This document shows positions 53,478 through 62,448 of a stretch of DNA of 64,000 bases, piece after piece. This stretch comes from an uncultured Spirochaetota bacterium (lineage in GTDB: Bacteria; Spirochaetota; Spirochaetia; JAFGXN01), in the NCBI GenBank assembly GCA_944390005.1, contig CALXOJ010000002.1:124001-188000 (forward strand). The letters run 5' to 3'. A program made the position numbers and the translations under genes. The first letter of the stretch is position 1. Each line of letters opens with the position of its first letter. A model generated the notes under the pieces. It was not told where the DNA came from. It did not search any database and saw only the letters and a list, made by a program, of their open reading frames with translations.

Positions 53478-53945
53478 TTAAACTTCATCGGGCGGCGTTT
53501 GCTGCGATGTGAAACATCCCTGACTGCAGCCGGTGCACTCCGGCGGAACGAAACCGTCAACGATTTCTGTGATTGTCGGACGGAACCGGTCGGATTTTTT
53601 CATTGCCGACAGCGAGGCAACCATGGAAATCGCACCCGCCGCCAGTGCCGCCGCCGTACCGAATATCGGTGCGCTCGGAAACGACAGCTGAGCAGCAATA
53701 AAAACCGCCGCAAAAACCGACAATGGCAAAATGAATATTAAAAAAGATGAAAGAATCGAAAGTCCGGTCGGCAGTAAAATTCTTACCGCGTCATTTGGTT
53801 TTAAGTCCAAATTTTGAGGACGGGAAACAGTGAATTCGTGCGGCTTTGGAGCGAACAGTTGACTGCCGCCGCAGCCTCCCGGTTTCGGCATACGCAGCAA
53901 AACACGGTCCTTTTCGACGGAAACCACAAAGGCGCTCGTCAGCAC
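53478..53945 (-). CDS. rseC: RseC/MucC-family (SoxR-reducing system) membrane protein
   Basis: 155 residues. It has the N-terminal Cys/Gly block PKPGGCGGSQ, two membrane helices (about 62-85 and 92-112), and a Cys-rich C-terminal tail (CTGCSQGC) beyond what usual RseC carries. RseC proteins occur with the Rsx/Rnf electron-transport complex that reduces SoxR. It overlaps the degenerate YmdB gene by 7 bases. The nearby NusG-II, Gx and ApbE genes point the same way. Confidence 0.8.
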   Translation of the reverse strand: MLTSAFVVSVEKDRVLLRMPKPGGCGGSQLFAPKPHEFTVSRPQNLDLKPNDAVRILLPTGLSILSSFLIFILPLSVFAAVFIAAQLSFPSAPIFGTAAALAAGAISMVASLSAMKKSDRFRPTITEIVDGFVPPECTGCSQGCFTSQQTPPDEV

Positions 53946-54754
53946 TCTTCCTCCTCCTTGGCGATATCGGCGACGGTTACGGGACGACGGAGAATTTCCG
54001 CCGAAAGACAGCGGTTCCCTTCGACTTCAAACAAAACGCCTTGAATTTCGGTGCCGGCAACGGTTTCGCGGGAACGGGCGGGCACGCCGGTTAAAAATTT
54101 TTCGATTTCGACGGACGGTAAAAATCCTCCAACCGATTGAAGACTGCCGCAACGGCCGTTGTCGGTAAGCCTTCCTGTTCCTTTCGGTAAAATTTCCGCA
54201 TCGGAAGTCAGTGCTTTCGAATGGGTGCCGACAACGGCGGCTGCTTTTCCGTCTACGAAAAATGCCATCGCTTGTTTTTCCGCCGTTGTTGCTGCATGAA
54301 ATTCGATTAAAAACGTATCGATATCTTTCAGCTTTTCAAAAAGGCGGTCGATGGTCTGAAACGGGTTATTCAGATGAATGCGTGTAAATCCGTTTTGCCC
54401 CAAAAGCGAAATGACTGCAATCTTTTGTCCGTTGATTTCCATAATGCGAAAACCGCGGCCCGGGACTTCCGGCGAAAAATTGGTCGGTCTTAACAGAAAC
54501 GATGATTTCCCCATCAACTCAAGTAAATCTTTTTTGAAAAATCCCTTTTCACCGACAGTCACGACGTCGACGCCCAGCTTTCGCAGGTAAAGGGCGTGAT
54601 TTTTCCCCAAACCGAATCCTCCGGTCGTTCCCTCGCCGTTGGCAATCACTAAATCGATTTTTTCCTGAGTCCGGAACGCGGGTAAAAATTTTTTAACGGC
54701 GGTCAGACCGGCGCGTCCGACGATTTCCCCCAAAAACAGTACTTTCAAGGACAA
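53939..54754 (-). CDS. YmdB-family metallophosphoesterase-like protein with lost metal ligands
   Basis: 271 residues, the full family length, with the usual order of blocks: VLFLGEIVGRAGL, LVIANGEGTTGGFGL, VDVVTVGEKGFFKKDLL, IEFHAATTAEKQAMAFFVDGK, VVGTHSKALTSDAEILPKGTG. In active YmdB-type phosphodiesterases the first block has GD, the third GNH and the last GTHTH. Here these are GE, GEK and GTHSK, so four of the metal ligands are changed. It is probably no longer catalytic, or has changed metal. The frame is intact. Confidence 0.85.
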   Translation of the reverse strand: MSLKVLFLGEIVGRAGLTAVKKFLPAFRTQEKIDLVIANGEGTTGGFGLGKNHALYLRKLGVDVVTVGEKGFFKKDLLELMGKSSFLLRPTNFSPEVPGRGFRIMEINGQKIAVISLLGQNGFTRIHLNNPFQTIDRLFEKLKDIDTFLIEFHAATTAEKQAMAFFVDGKAAAVVGTHSKALTSDAEILPKGTGRLTDNGRCGSLQSVGGFLPSVEIEKFLTGVPARSRETVAGTEIQGVLFEVEGNRCLSAEILRRPVTVADIAKEEEEC

Positions 54755-54769
54755 AACACACTCCTTCGC

Positions 54770-54799
54770 TTGCTATCGTTTAATTATGTGTAGTATAAT
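54770..54799 (+). promoter_or_regulatory. Promoter of the NusG-domain-II/Gx genes
   Basis: TTGCTA (54770-54775), 18 bases, TATAAT (54794-54799), then 10 bases to the ATG at 54810. The leader would be about 3-4 bases. Confidence 0.6.
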
Positions 54800-54809
54800 A
54801 CAAACGTTC

Positions 54810-55172
54810 ATGAAAATCAATTTACCAGACGCAATAATCGCCTTATTCGTTTTGATTCTGATCGTTTTGACGGCGTTTTTTTTATATCGAAACCGAGCAT
54901 CTGCAGTCAGTGTTTCGATTCATACGACCGACGGTGAGGAAATTTATCCGATCGGAGAAAATCGAATTTGGGAGAGAAGGGACGAAAACGGCGTCGTGCG
55001 CATCGAAATTCGTGACGGAACAGCGGCTTTTGTTGAATCGTATTGCCGGGGGAAAGACTGCGTGAGGACTGGAGATATTGTCGGCGGAAGCGGAGCGGCT
55101 GCCTGCCTGCCTGCGCGCGTTTGGATGGAAGTCGAAGGGGCGGAAAACGGTGCCGACGCGCAAACCTATTGA
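54810..55172 (+). CDS. NusG-domain-II-containing membrane-anchored protein
   Basis: 120 residues. One N-terminal membrane helix (about 7-26) is followed by a NusG-II-like beta domain with VSVSIHTTDGEEIYPI, CRGKDCVRTG and AAACLPARVWMEV. The two Cys before the conserved CLP are characteristic of the family linked to Gx and Rnf genes. The start at 54810 is chosen because the -10 box would lie inside a longer version. It overlaps the Gx gene by 23 bases. Confidence 0.85.
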   Translation: MKINLPDAIIALFVLILIVLTAFFLYRNRASAVSVSIHTTDGEEIYPIGENRIWERRDENGVVRIEIRDGTAAFVESYCRGKDCVRTGDIVGGSGAAACLPARVWMEVEGAENGADAQTY

Positions 55173-56223
55173 CAGTGAAATTCAAAAACGCGGAGCGTTG
55201 TTTACGGCGGCGTTTTGCGTGTATTTAAGCGCGGTTGAAGCGGTTTTGCCCCATCCGCTGCCTTTTCTGCATTACGGATTGAGCAACATTCCGTTGCTGG
55301 CAGCGCTTCCCCAACTGCGGTTCGGATGGTTTTTGGCTGCCGCTTTAATCAAAGCTCTCGGGCAGAATCTCATCGGCGGGATGTTGTTTTCTCCGCTGGC
55401 GTTGATTTCCTTTTGCGGTTCGTTGACCGCCGCGTTGGTCATGCGGGGCGTTTACCGCATGGGGCGCCGTTTTCTGACCGTTATCGGCGTCGGTGTAGTC
55501 TCGGCATTTGTCTCCGATTGCGTTCGTTTGGCGGCGGCTTCGGTTTTTATCGGACAGGCGGCAGCCTCTGCAGCCGCTGTGCCGTTTTTGCTGTGCGGTT
55601 GGATTTGTTCGATTTTAACGGGAGCCGCTGCGGTAAAACTGTCTTCTTTGAACCGTCTTGATTCACTGCCGCCGATTTCTGCGTCCGTCGCTTTTCAGCC
55701 GCTGCAGACTCCGAAAAGCGTTGCTCGAATGGTTCCGTTTGCGGCGGCAGTCGCGGCGACGATTTCCGCAAATGCTGCATTATGTGCAGCGGTGTTTGTG
55801 TTAACGATTGCAGCCGCAATTATTTTGAAAGTAAAAAATCGTTGGCGTTCAACGGCGGCGGTTTACGTTTTTATTTTTGTGTTTGCGCTTTTTTCTCCGG
55901 AAGGAGAAGTTCTGTTTCGCTTTGGACAGTTTCGACTGACGGCGGGCGCCGTCGAAACAGGAATTTGCCGCGCTTCGTCATTCTGCGCTTTGGTTTTGAG
56001 TTCCAAAATAGCTGTCGGTGAGGTGAAACGGCTTTTCCGTTTTCGGTTTTTGGGTGAGTTTTTTGCGTGGTTCGAGGCTCTCTGGTCTTTGCCTTTTGAC
56101 GGAAAACGGATTTTTTCCCGTTCGTATACGGATGAAGCGGCTGCGGTTTTAACGGAAAAAGCGACCGAACGCGCTACGGAGTGCGGATCGTCGTCGTCCA
56201 ATGGGAGCTTTCAATCGGAGTAA
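55150..56223 (+). CDS. Gx transporter family protein (Hpre_diP_synt_I)
   Basis: 357 residues. The first 190 hold about five helices with LPFLHYGLSNIPLLAALPQLRFG-like family blocks, including GLSNIP and the LIGGMLFSPLALISFCGSL segment. This is the membrane part annotated as heptaprenyl diphosphate synthase component I or Gx. The rest adds three to four helices and a charged tail with an amphipathic region. GTG at 55150 is the start that fits a GGGGCGG site, inside the NusG-II gene. Its 3' end overlaps convergent apbE by 50 bases. It is probably an ECF-like or quinone-related membrane factor for Rnf. Confidence 0.75.
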   Translation: MPTRKPIDSEIQKRGALFTAAFCVYLSAVEAVLPHPLPFLHYGLSNIPLLAALPQLRFGWFLAAALIKALGQNLIGGMLFSPLALISFCGSLTAALVMRGVYRMGRRFLTVIGVGVVSAFVSDCVRLAAASVFIGQAAASAAAVPFLLCGWICSILTGAAAVKLSSLNRLDSLPPISASVAFQPLQTPKSVARMVPFAAAVAATISANAALCAAVFVLTIAAAIILKVKNRWRSTAAVYVFIFVFALFSPEGEVLFRFGQFRLTAGAVETGICRASSFCALVLSSKIAVGEVKRLFRFRFLGEFFAWFEALWSLPFDGKRIFSRSYTDEAAAVLTEKATERATECGSSSSNGSFQSE

Positions 56224-57241
56224 ACAAAGTGTCTTTTCCCGCAGCAGCCGTCAATCGATTTTCCTGCGACATAAAAATCAGAGTGACATCGGTATTTTTC
56301 TGCTGCCAAACCGATGCTTTTTTTTCGCCGGCGGCAAAGAGGGCGGTGGAGAGGATGTCGGTTTCGGCACCGCTGCGGCGGGAGACGACAGTTACGGAAC
56401 GCAAACCGCTGTCGGTCGGTTTTCCGGTTTTCGGACTTAGAATATGGTGGTATTTAGCACCGTCTTCGTAAAAGAATTTTTGATAGTCGCCCGAAGTTGA
56501 AATCGACCACTCTCCGCGCAGCTGCAGCGTTCCGACTGAAACCGGACCGACGGTCAGCGGCGATTGTACGGAAATGATCCATGGCTCACCGTTCGGTTTT
56601 TCTCCGACAGTCTGAATATTTCCTCCGAGGTTGATTAAAGCGACCGCGTTTGACTCTTTGCACAGCCGTTTGACCGCGTCGGAGGCAAACCCCTTTCCGA
56701 CCGCGCCGAAATCAAACGCACACAGCGGCTTTTCTCCGAAAGCAGCCGCCGTTCCGTTGCCGGCTCGTTTTAACGGCGGCAGAACCGAAAGCCGCAGAGC
56801 TTCGGCAATTTCATCATCGGCTGGCTTTCGCGGTGCTTCGCCGGAAAAGCCCCACAACGCGGTCAGCCGCCCCAACCCCGGAGAAAACAATCCGTCAAAC
56901 TGCGCAGCCGCTTTGTAAGAAATTCCCATCAGTTCGGAAAGAAGCGGTGAAAACGGATGCATTTCCCCCTGATTCAGGAGCGAAACTTCGCTTTGAGGAT
57001 CGGTTGCGGAAATTGTCTGTTCGATTTCCCGAATCGCATCGAAGCAGCGTTTCGGCAGCCGCGGATCATATTTGCCGTAAAATCGAATCGAACAGTGCGT
57101 TCCCATCAGCCACTCGCTGTAAACGACACTTTCGGATCGGCAGGAAAAAAATAAAAAGACCGCCGCGGCAACGAAAATCACGATTTTCGGACGGCGGTTC
57201 TTTTTACTGTGTATAAATCGATCTTTAAGAAACAGATACAT
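56174..57241 (-). CDS. apbE: FAD:protein FMN transferase (ApbE lipoprotein)
   Basis: 355 residues. After a basic N terminus, a hydrophobic stretch ends LFFSC, a lipobox. The ApbE core has MGTHCSIRFYG, FDFGAVGKGFASDAVKR, ALINLGGNIQTVGEKPNGEPW, SISTSGDYQKFF and HHILSPKTGKPTDSG, with TDILSTALFA binding magnesium. It attaches FMN through a phosphodiester to Thr of Rnf/Nqr-type subunits outside the cytoplasm. Its start overlaps the stop of the chemoreceptor gene by 17 bases. Confidence 0.95.
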   Translation of the reverse strand: MYLFLKDRFIHSKKNRRPKIVIFVAAAVFLFFSCRSESVVYSEWLMGTHCSIRFYGKYDPRLPKRCFDAIREIEQTISATDPQSEVSLLNQGEMHPFSPLLSELMGISYKAAAQFDGLFSPGLGRLTALWGFSGEAPRKPADDEIAEALRLSVLPPLKRAGNGTAAAFGEKPLCAFDFGAVGKGFASDAVKRLCKESNAVALINLGGNIQTVGEKPNGEPWIISVQSPLTVGPVSVGTLQLRGEWSISTSGDYQKFFYEDGAKYHHILSPKTGKPTDSGLRSVTVVSRRSGAETDILSTALFAAGEKKASVWQQKNTDVTLIFMSQENRLTAAAGKDTLFTPIESSHWTTTIRTP

Positions 57242-59114
57242 TGAATGCGTCTTCGATTTCGATCAATGTTTGTTTTGACTGAGAGAGATTTTCTTTAATC
57301 ACGTTTGTGGTTGATTGCAGATTTTTAGTCATTTCACTTTCAGCCGCCAAAAGTTGACGCATACGGTCGGCAATGTCAATAATCAATGTAACCGTCTCTT
57401 CAACGTTGATAGCCGCTTCTTTTTGAGTTTGGAACTGTGTCTTTATTCCTTGTCCGACAGCAATAACCGAAGCAATAGCCGTTGCGGTGTCCTGAGCGGC
57501 CGATTCTTCTTCGTTCATCGCATTAAAAATCGTTTCGATTAATTCGGTATTTTCATTGATATTTTTTTGGATGGAAGAGAAAATTTTCGTCGTAGAAACA
57601 ATCGTTTGAATTGCGATTTGAATTTGTTCGTCCATTTCACTGATGTAATTTTCGATTTTCTTCGAGCTCTTTGTCGATTCATCGGCTAATGTGCGGACGC
57701 TTTGAGCAACCAACGCAAATCCCGTACCCGATTTTCCGGCATGGGCAGCTTCGATTGAGGCGTTCATGGAGAGGAGGTTGGTTTGAGCCGCAATTCTTTG
57801 AATAACAGCCAAAATCTCGGAAACGGATTGAGATGCATCCTTAATTTCATCAATAGCAAGACGGGCTTCTTTGATAGCACGGCTTCCCGTTTCGCTGTAG
57901 TTTTTTAGTTTATCTGCCAATTGCGAGGCTGTTTGAATTGTTTGGATAATCGCTGCAATTGATGATGACATTTGTTCAATTGCCGACGAGGTTTGATCGA
58001 TTGAATATTCTTGTGAATGAATTTGTTTTTCCATTCTTGAAACAATATCCGTCAGATGATGTACGGTTTTATCGGATTGAGCGAGTGAAAAAATTTGGGC
58101 ATTTGCTTCAAATGCTTCGAACGATAAATTGTTGATTTTCAAAAGGGTTGAAGCGGTTTTTTTAAGAATGACTCTTGTTTCTTTCAATGAATTTTGCAGC
58201 TGATCCGTTCTGAGTTTAAAGTCAAAGGCGCCGCTCTGTACATTTTTGAGGATTTGACAGAAGTTTTCGGAAAGATCGTCAAACTCGTCAAAATTCAAAA
58301 TTTCGACGGTTTCGTTGACGCGGTTTTCAGTTGAAATTGTATCCAACAGCTTAATGATTCGTCCGATTTTTCGATCTTGCAAGTTTTGGAAAACACGGAA
58401 ATATAAGTTAATAACAATGAGCAGGAAAACTGCAGAAACAGCTGCCGTAATGAGCAGCGATTTCAAATCTTCTGCGCCGGGATTGGTAATAATCGTTTCC
58501 GCAAAGAAAGAACCGATTGATAAAAAAGTGGTGGCCGTTAAAAGCAATCCTTGCAGGATTCCTAAAAAAATGATGATTCCGAAGCTGATTCTTTTTCGTT
58601 TTTGCAAATAAATTTTTTTAATGGACGATACTTCGGTAATCCGCTCGAGTTTCATGGAGAAAAAGGTAAGCGTCAAAAAAGAGACAGCAATCCATAAAGT
58701 CGCGGAAGCAAGAAAATCGAAAACAAATCGTGAGAAAAACGCATAAGTGGAATTGACGTCAATAAAGAATAGACCCGTTATTTGCGGAAGCATAATCATG
58801 ATAAATAAAGCGATAACGGTCAAAATAGCGATTGCGCGCATCGATTTAGCGAAACTGATTGCTTTAAATTCGTTGGATAACAAATTGTCGGACGTGATCG
58901 ACGCTTCCAATCTTCGCAAAAACGAAAACGAAGGGATCATCAGCAAGATGTATCCTGTGGAAAAAATGCAGAAAGCTTGAAATAAATGCATCCAAGGAAA
59001 ATCAGCAATAGAAGAGACGGTCAACGAAAACCGTAATTCATTGAAAATTGAAGCCATGAATGCAAGAGGCGAAATGATTAAGAAATAAGATGTAAAAATT
59101 TTTTGTTGTTTCAT
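57225..59114 (-). CDS. Polytopic methyl-accepting chemotaxis protein (receptor 1)
   Basis: 629 residues. About six membrane helices lie in the first 250 residues, with no large periplasmic domain. The cytoplasmic signalling domain has the hairpin tip [37 protein letters not shown]. The many-helix N terminus is like a membrane-embedded sensor, unlike the usual two-helix receptor, so it may sense membrane state or energy. Its start overlaps the stop of receptor 2 by 4 bases (ATGA). CheR and CheB at 15.5 kb are candidates for its adaptation. Confidence 0.93.
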   Translation of the reverse strand: MKQQKIFTSYFLIISPLAFMASIFNELRFSLTVSSIADFPWMHLFQAFCIFSTGYILLMIPSFSFLRRLEASITSDNLLSNEFKAISFAKSMRAIAILTVIALFIMIMLPQITGLFFIDVNSTYAFFSRFVFDFLASATLWIAVSFLTLTFFSMKLERITEVSSIKKIYLQKRKRISFGIIIFLGILQGLLLTATTFLSIGSFFAETIITNPGAEDLKSLLITAAVSAVFLLIVINLYFRVFQNLQDRKIGRIIKLLDTISTENRVNETVEILNFDEFDDLSENFCQILKNVQSGAFDFKLRTDQLQNSLKETRVILKKTASTLLKINNLSFEAFEANAQIFSLAQSDKTVHHLTDIVSRMEKQIHSQEYSIDQTSSAIEQMSSSIAAIIQTIQTASQLADKLKNYSETGSRAIKEARLAIDEIKDASQSVSEILAVIQRIAAQTNLLSMNASIEAAHAGKSGTGFALVAQSVRTLADESTKSSKKIENYISEMDEQIQIAIQTIVSTTKIFSSIQKNINENTELIETIFNAMNEEESAAQDTATAIASVIAVGQGIKTQFQTQKEAAINVEETVTLIIDIADRMRQLLAAESEMTKNLQSTTNVIKENLSQSKQTLIEIEDAFNVSVS

Positions 59115-60973
59115 TCTTGCCCCTCCGCTAAAGAAACGTTTCTGTTTGATAAAATAAAATTGAGCATTCCTTTTGCGGTTTCTTGATCGCCTTCAATGAG
59201 AGTGAAAGCTTGCTGCGAAACATCCGAAAGAACGTTCAGTTCGTTTTGCTGTGAGGTAATGTTTTTATTGATATGATCGGCTAAAATAACTACTTCGTCC
59301 ATGATTTTTTTGATGCTTTGTGTATATTGATTTTGCTTTTCTGATAATAAAGAAATTTGATTCGTTGATTTCACGATATCAAAAGTCAATTCCAGTGTTG
59401 ACTGCGTTGTTTTTTGCTGGGTCGACATACTTTCGGAGATGCGGTTCATTAAATCGAAATTTTCGTCGATGCTGCTGACTATATCGCTGAATGCATTTCC
59501 GGCAGCCGTAATGGCGTCGACACCGCGGTTGACTTTTTCAATCATCATTTCAATGTGCGTTTCGATTTCTTTTGCGTTTTTATTGGAAAGCGCTGATAAC
59601 GAACGGACTTCGTCGGCAACAATGGCGAATCCGCGTCCGGTATCGCCGGCGTGCGCAGCTTCTATAGAAGCGTTCATCGACAACAGATTGGTTTGCTTGG
59701 CAGTTTTCTGAATCGATTGCAGAATGGTTTGAATGTCCAGCGACGCGGCTTGAATTGATTTAATCATATCAGTGGTTTGATTCAGCGTCAGCCGACCCGA
59801 TTCGCTGGCCTCTTTCATGACCGTCGAAGTAATGGTTGCCTGTTTTGTCATTTCAGTGATTGATGAGACGGCAGCGCTGATTTCCGAAACCGAAGCGGAA
59901 CTCTGCTGAATCGATTGATTTTGTTTCAAAACCTGTCGGATCATATCGGACGCACCGGAAACCAATGAGTTGACTTCGTTGTCCGTTAAATCAATCAATT
60001 CCTTTTGGCTTTCTGCGGATTCGCAAATTTGAGAAAGCGATTCCGAAATGACGGTTAAAGATTGCGAGGAAGACTCTTTTTGTCGCGATAATTCTTTTTT
60101 TTCGGCGATGATGTCGCTGGATTTTTTTTCAAGGAAAATCAATGAGTGGTGAATTTGGTTCATGAATTGATTGATTTTATCCTCTAAAATGATCATGTCG
60201 AAAGTAAAGCAGTAAGAAAGGCGCTCCGAAAATTCGCGGGTCTGTCTTCGGTTATGAACCCATTGTAAAAGTTTATTTGTCTGACTGCGTATATCTGAGC
60301 AGTACAATGCAATCGGAAACAGAGTCAGAAGCAGCGAGACCAGAACTCCTCCTGTCGCCGAAAGCAAATAAAATTGATAGTTAAAATCGCTGTCAGTGGT
60401 TATAATGGTTACAACAGTCTCAAGCGGCATAAGCCAGATCAGGATTGTACCTGTAATGAAAAAACGAAGAAGCCAGTTTCTCCGTGCGTTCAGCAAGTTG
60501 CGGTCCGATTGGGAGACAGGATCTTGAGGATTGCGGTAGTGGCAAATTTTTTTAATATAATAGGCGTTTGAGTAAAGAATCAATATCCCGGAAATCAAAG
60601 AGAATAAAATAGTATCCGAGAAACTGAATGCATAACCAAAATAGTAGATTAAAAAAAGTTCAATGCATATCGCTGCGAACGGAAAGAGAAAAAAACATGC
60701 GATCGTAACGCCAATGGATAATAACTTTTCAAACTCTGCGAACCGTTTTTCTTCAGAGAGATACTTGTTGGAGACTATAGAACGAAAAGACGGAAGCGTT
60801 AAAAGCGCGGTTGCCGCAATCGTTAAAATTGAAAATACGATTGTAACTGCAAGCGTCAATAATGCTGTCCCTATCGAAGCGGTTTCATATAAACTTCCGA
60901 AAAACGAAAAAAACGAAGTTCCTGCAAGCGCGGAAAGAGACAGAAACAGGATAAATTTACGGTAAATACGCAT
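59111..60973 (-). CDS. Polytopic methyl-accepting chemotaxis protein (receptor 2)
   Basis: 620 residues, a paralogue of receptor 1 with the same layout: about six N-terminal membrane helices (to about 230), coiled coil, then the tip [20 protein letters not shown]-type block ([22 protein letters not shown]). The tandem pair shares one transcript. GAGGGAG lies 7 bases before the ATG. The two N-terminal halves are only distantly alike, so the ligands or stimuli may differ. Confidence 0.94.
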   Translation of the reverse strand: MRIYRKFILFLSLSALAGTSFFSFFGSLYETASIGTALLTLAVTIVFSILTIAATALLTLPSFRSIVSNKYLSEEKRFAEFEKLLSIGVTIACFFLFPFAAICIELFLIYYFGYAFSFSDTILFSLISGILILYSNAYYIKKICHYRNPQDPVSQSDRNLLNARRNWLLRFFITGTILIWLMPLETVVTIITTDSDFNYQFYLLSATGGVLVSLLLTLFPIALYCSDIRSQTNKLLQWVHNRRQTREFSERLSYCFTFDMIILEDKINQFMNQIHHSLIFLEKKSSDIIAEKKELSRQKESSSQSLTVISESLSQICESAESQKELIDLTDNEVNSLVSGASDMIRQVLKQNQSIQQSSASVSEISAAVSSITEMTKQATITSTVMKEASESGRLTLNQTTDMIKSIQAASLDIQTILQSIQKTAKQTNLLSMNASIEAAHAGDTGRGFAIVADEVRSLSALSNKNAKEIETHIEMMIEKVNRGVDAITAAGNAFSDIVSSIDENFDLMNRISESMSTQQKTTQSTLELTFDIVKSTNQISLLSEKQNQYTQSIKKIMDEVVILADHINKNITSQQNELNVLSDVSQQAFTLIEGDQETAKGMLNFILSNRNVSLAEGQE

Positions 60974-61040
60974 GAAAATACTCCCTCTCTCTACTATCGG
61001 AAAGAAAAAGTATATAATTTACAACAAGAAAGAAAAGGAA

Positions 61041-61112
61041 AGCCACTCATGGGATTTGAACCCACGACCTACGCATTACGAGTGCGTTGCTCTACCCCTG
61101 AGCTAAAGTGGC
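61041..61112 (-). tRNA. tRNA-Thr (anticodon CGT)
   Basis: On the minus strand, acceptor GCCACTT pairs with GAGTGGC (one G.T pair). The D loop has AGCTCAGGGGTAGAGC, the anticodon stem ACGCA/TGCGT encloses loop CTCGTAA with anticodon CGT, and the T arm is GTGGGTTCAAATCCCAT. The discriminator is T and CCA is not encoded. It reads ACG codons. Confidence 0.96.
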
Positions 61113-61123
61113 ATACCGTTTCA

Positions 61124-61152
61124 TATTTATATTATAATGTAAGAAATGTCAA
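61124..61152 (-). promoter_or_regulatory. Promoter of tRNA-Thr
   Basis: On the minus strand TTGACA (61152-61147), 17 bases, TAAATA (61129-61124). The start of transcription would be about 5 bases before the mature tRNA. Confidence 0.6.
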
Positions 61153-61164
61153 GTATTTTTTCGA

Positions 61165-61193
61165 TTGAAATATTTGTAAAGGTTTGTTATAAT
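61165..61193 (+). promoter_or_regulatory. Promoter of the SPL-family gene
   Basis: TTGAAA (61165-61170), 17 bases, TATAAT (61188-61193). A CGGAGCG ribosome site precedes the ATG at 61240. Confidence 0.75.
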
Positions 61194-61239
61194 AAAGAAA
61201 TAAATAATTTTCCGTTGAAGTCGGAAGGATCGGAGCGAA

Positions 61240-62448
61240 ATGAAGGCGGCGGAATTTTTATCCGAAATCGAATCGGAATACAGACTGACGTTTCAGGAAA
61301 AAAAACGATTGGAAACAATGGTCGGCGATTTGATTCAGTGGGGAGAAGATCCGCGGGAGTTTTGGAATCCGGAACTTGCCGGAAAGGCGATCGGAAAAAC
61401 AGCGGTTAAAAAAGTCTTGGACGGATTTACACGCCGTTATGAAGCTGTTCGATCGACGGAAAAACATTACGGCGCGCCGCCGCCATTCCGTCCGATGCCG
61501 TTTGAGTGCGTTTCGGTTCAAGGGAAAACAAAAATCATCGGACGGTGCCCTGTGTATTCGCCGAAAACGCGGTGCTGCGGGTTGTTGACTCTGGATGCGG
61601 TGATGCAGTGCGGATTCGACTGCACTTATTGTTCCATTCAATCGTTTTATCACGGTAATCGCGTCGCTTTCCGTTCCGATTTACGGGAACGGTTGGCTGA
61701 GTGGGAGAAGGAAATTGAGCCGAACCGATTGTATCACATCGGAACCGGGCAATCTTCCGATTCGCTGATGTGGGGAAATCGCGACGGCATTTTGGAAGCT
61801 CTTTTTGAATTTGCGCGGCGCCATCCGAATGTACTGCTGGAATTGAAAACAAAAAGCGACCGCGTTTCCGAATTGTGCGCACTTTCACCGCCGATCAATG
61901 TTTTTGCGACGTGGAGCCTCAATACGCAATCGGTTATCCTTAACGAAGAGCGTTTGACGGCCGCGCTCCCGCAGCGGCTGGAAGCCGCCCGCCGCGCCGC
62001 TGACAGTGGAATTCGAGTGGGATTTCATTTTCATCCGATTGTCTGGTACTGTGGCTGGCAGGAGGAGTACGGCGCGGCGGTGCGCCGCATCACCGAACTG
62101 TTTTCACCGGAAGAGACGGTGACAGTTTCATTGGGAACGCTGACTTTTATCAAATCCGTGATGCGGCGCATACGGGAGCGGGGAGAATTGACAAAAATTC
62201 TGCAGATGGAAACAGAAGAAATCGCCGGTAAATTCTCTTATCCTTACGATAGAAAAAAGGAGTTGTTCCGAACCGTTTACGATTTTTTCCCCGATTCGTG
62301 GAAAAAATCGGTTTTTTTCTATCTTTGTATGGAAGACGGACGGCTGTGGAACGATGTCTTCGGATTTGAATACAGCACTAACGAAGAATTTGAGGATGCC
62401 ATGAAGACGGCGTACAAGAAAAAACTTTTCGGAGAAGTCGATGGGTGA
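61240..62448 (+). CDS. SPL-family radical SAM protein (spore photoproduct lyase-like)
   Basis: 402 residues. MQCGFDCTYCSIQSFY holds the CxxxCxxC iron-sulfur motif. HIGTGQSSDSL, VLLELKTKSDRV, VFATWSLN and GFHFHPIVWY match the spore photoproduct lyase family, which lies beside DNA photoproduct repair. True lyases repair thymine dimers in spores; this organism shows no sporulation genes here, so the DNA or other substrate is uncertain. A Cys pair (RCCG) lies before the motif. It overlaps the next gene by 8 bases. Confidence 0.88.
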   Translation: MKAAEFLSEIESEYRLTFQEKKRLETMVGDLIQWGEDPREFWNPELAGKAIGKTAVKKVLDGFTRRYEAVRSTEKHYGAPPPFRPMPFECVSVQGKTKIIGRCPVYSPKTRCCGLLTLDAVMQCGFDCTYCSIQSFYHGNRVAFRSDLRERLAEWEKEIEPNRLYHIGTGQSSDSLMWGNRDGILEALFEFARRHPNVLLELKTKSDRVSELCALSPPINVFATWSLNTQSVILNEERLTAALPQRLEAARRAADSGIRVGFHFHPIVWYCGWQEEYGAAVRRITELFSPEETVTVSLGTLTFIKSVMRRIRERGELTKILQMETEEIAGKFSYPYDRKKELFRTVYDFFPDSWKKSVFFYLCMEDGRLWNDVFGFEYSTNEEFEDAMKTAYKKKLFGEVDG

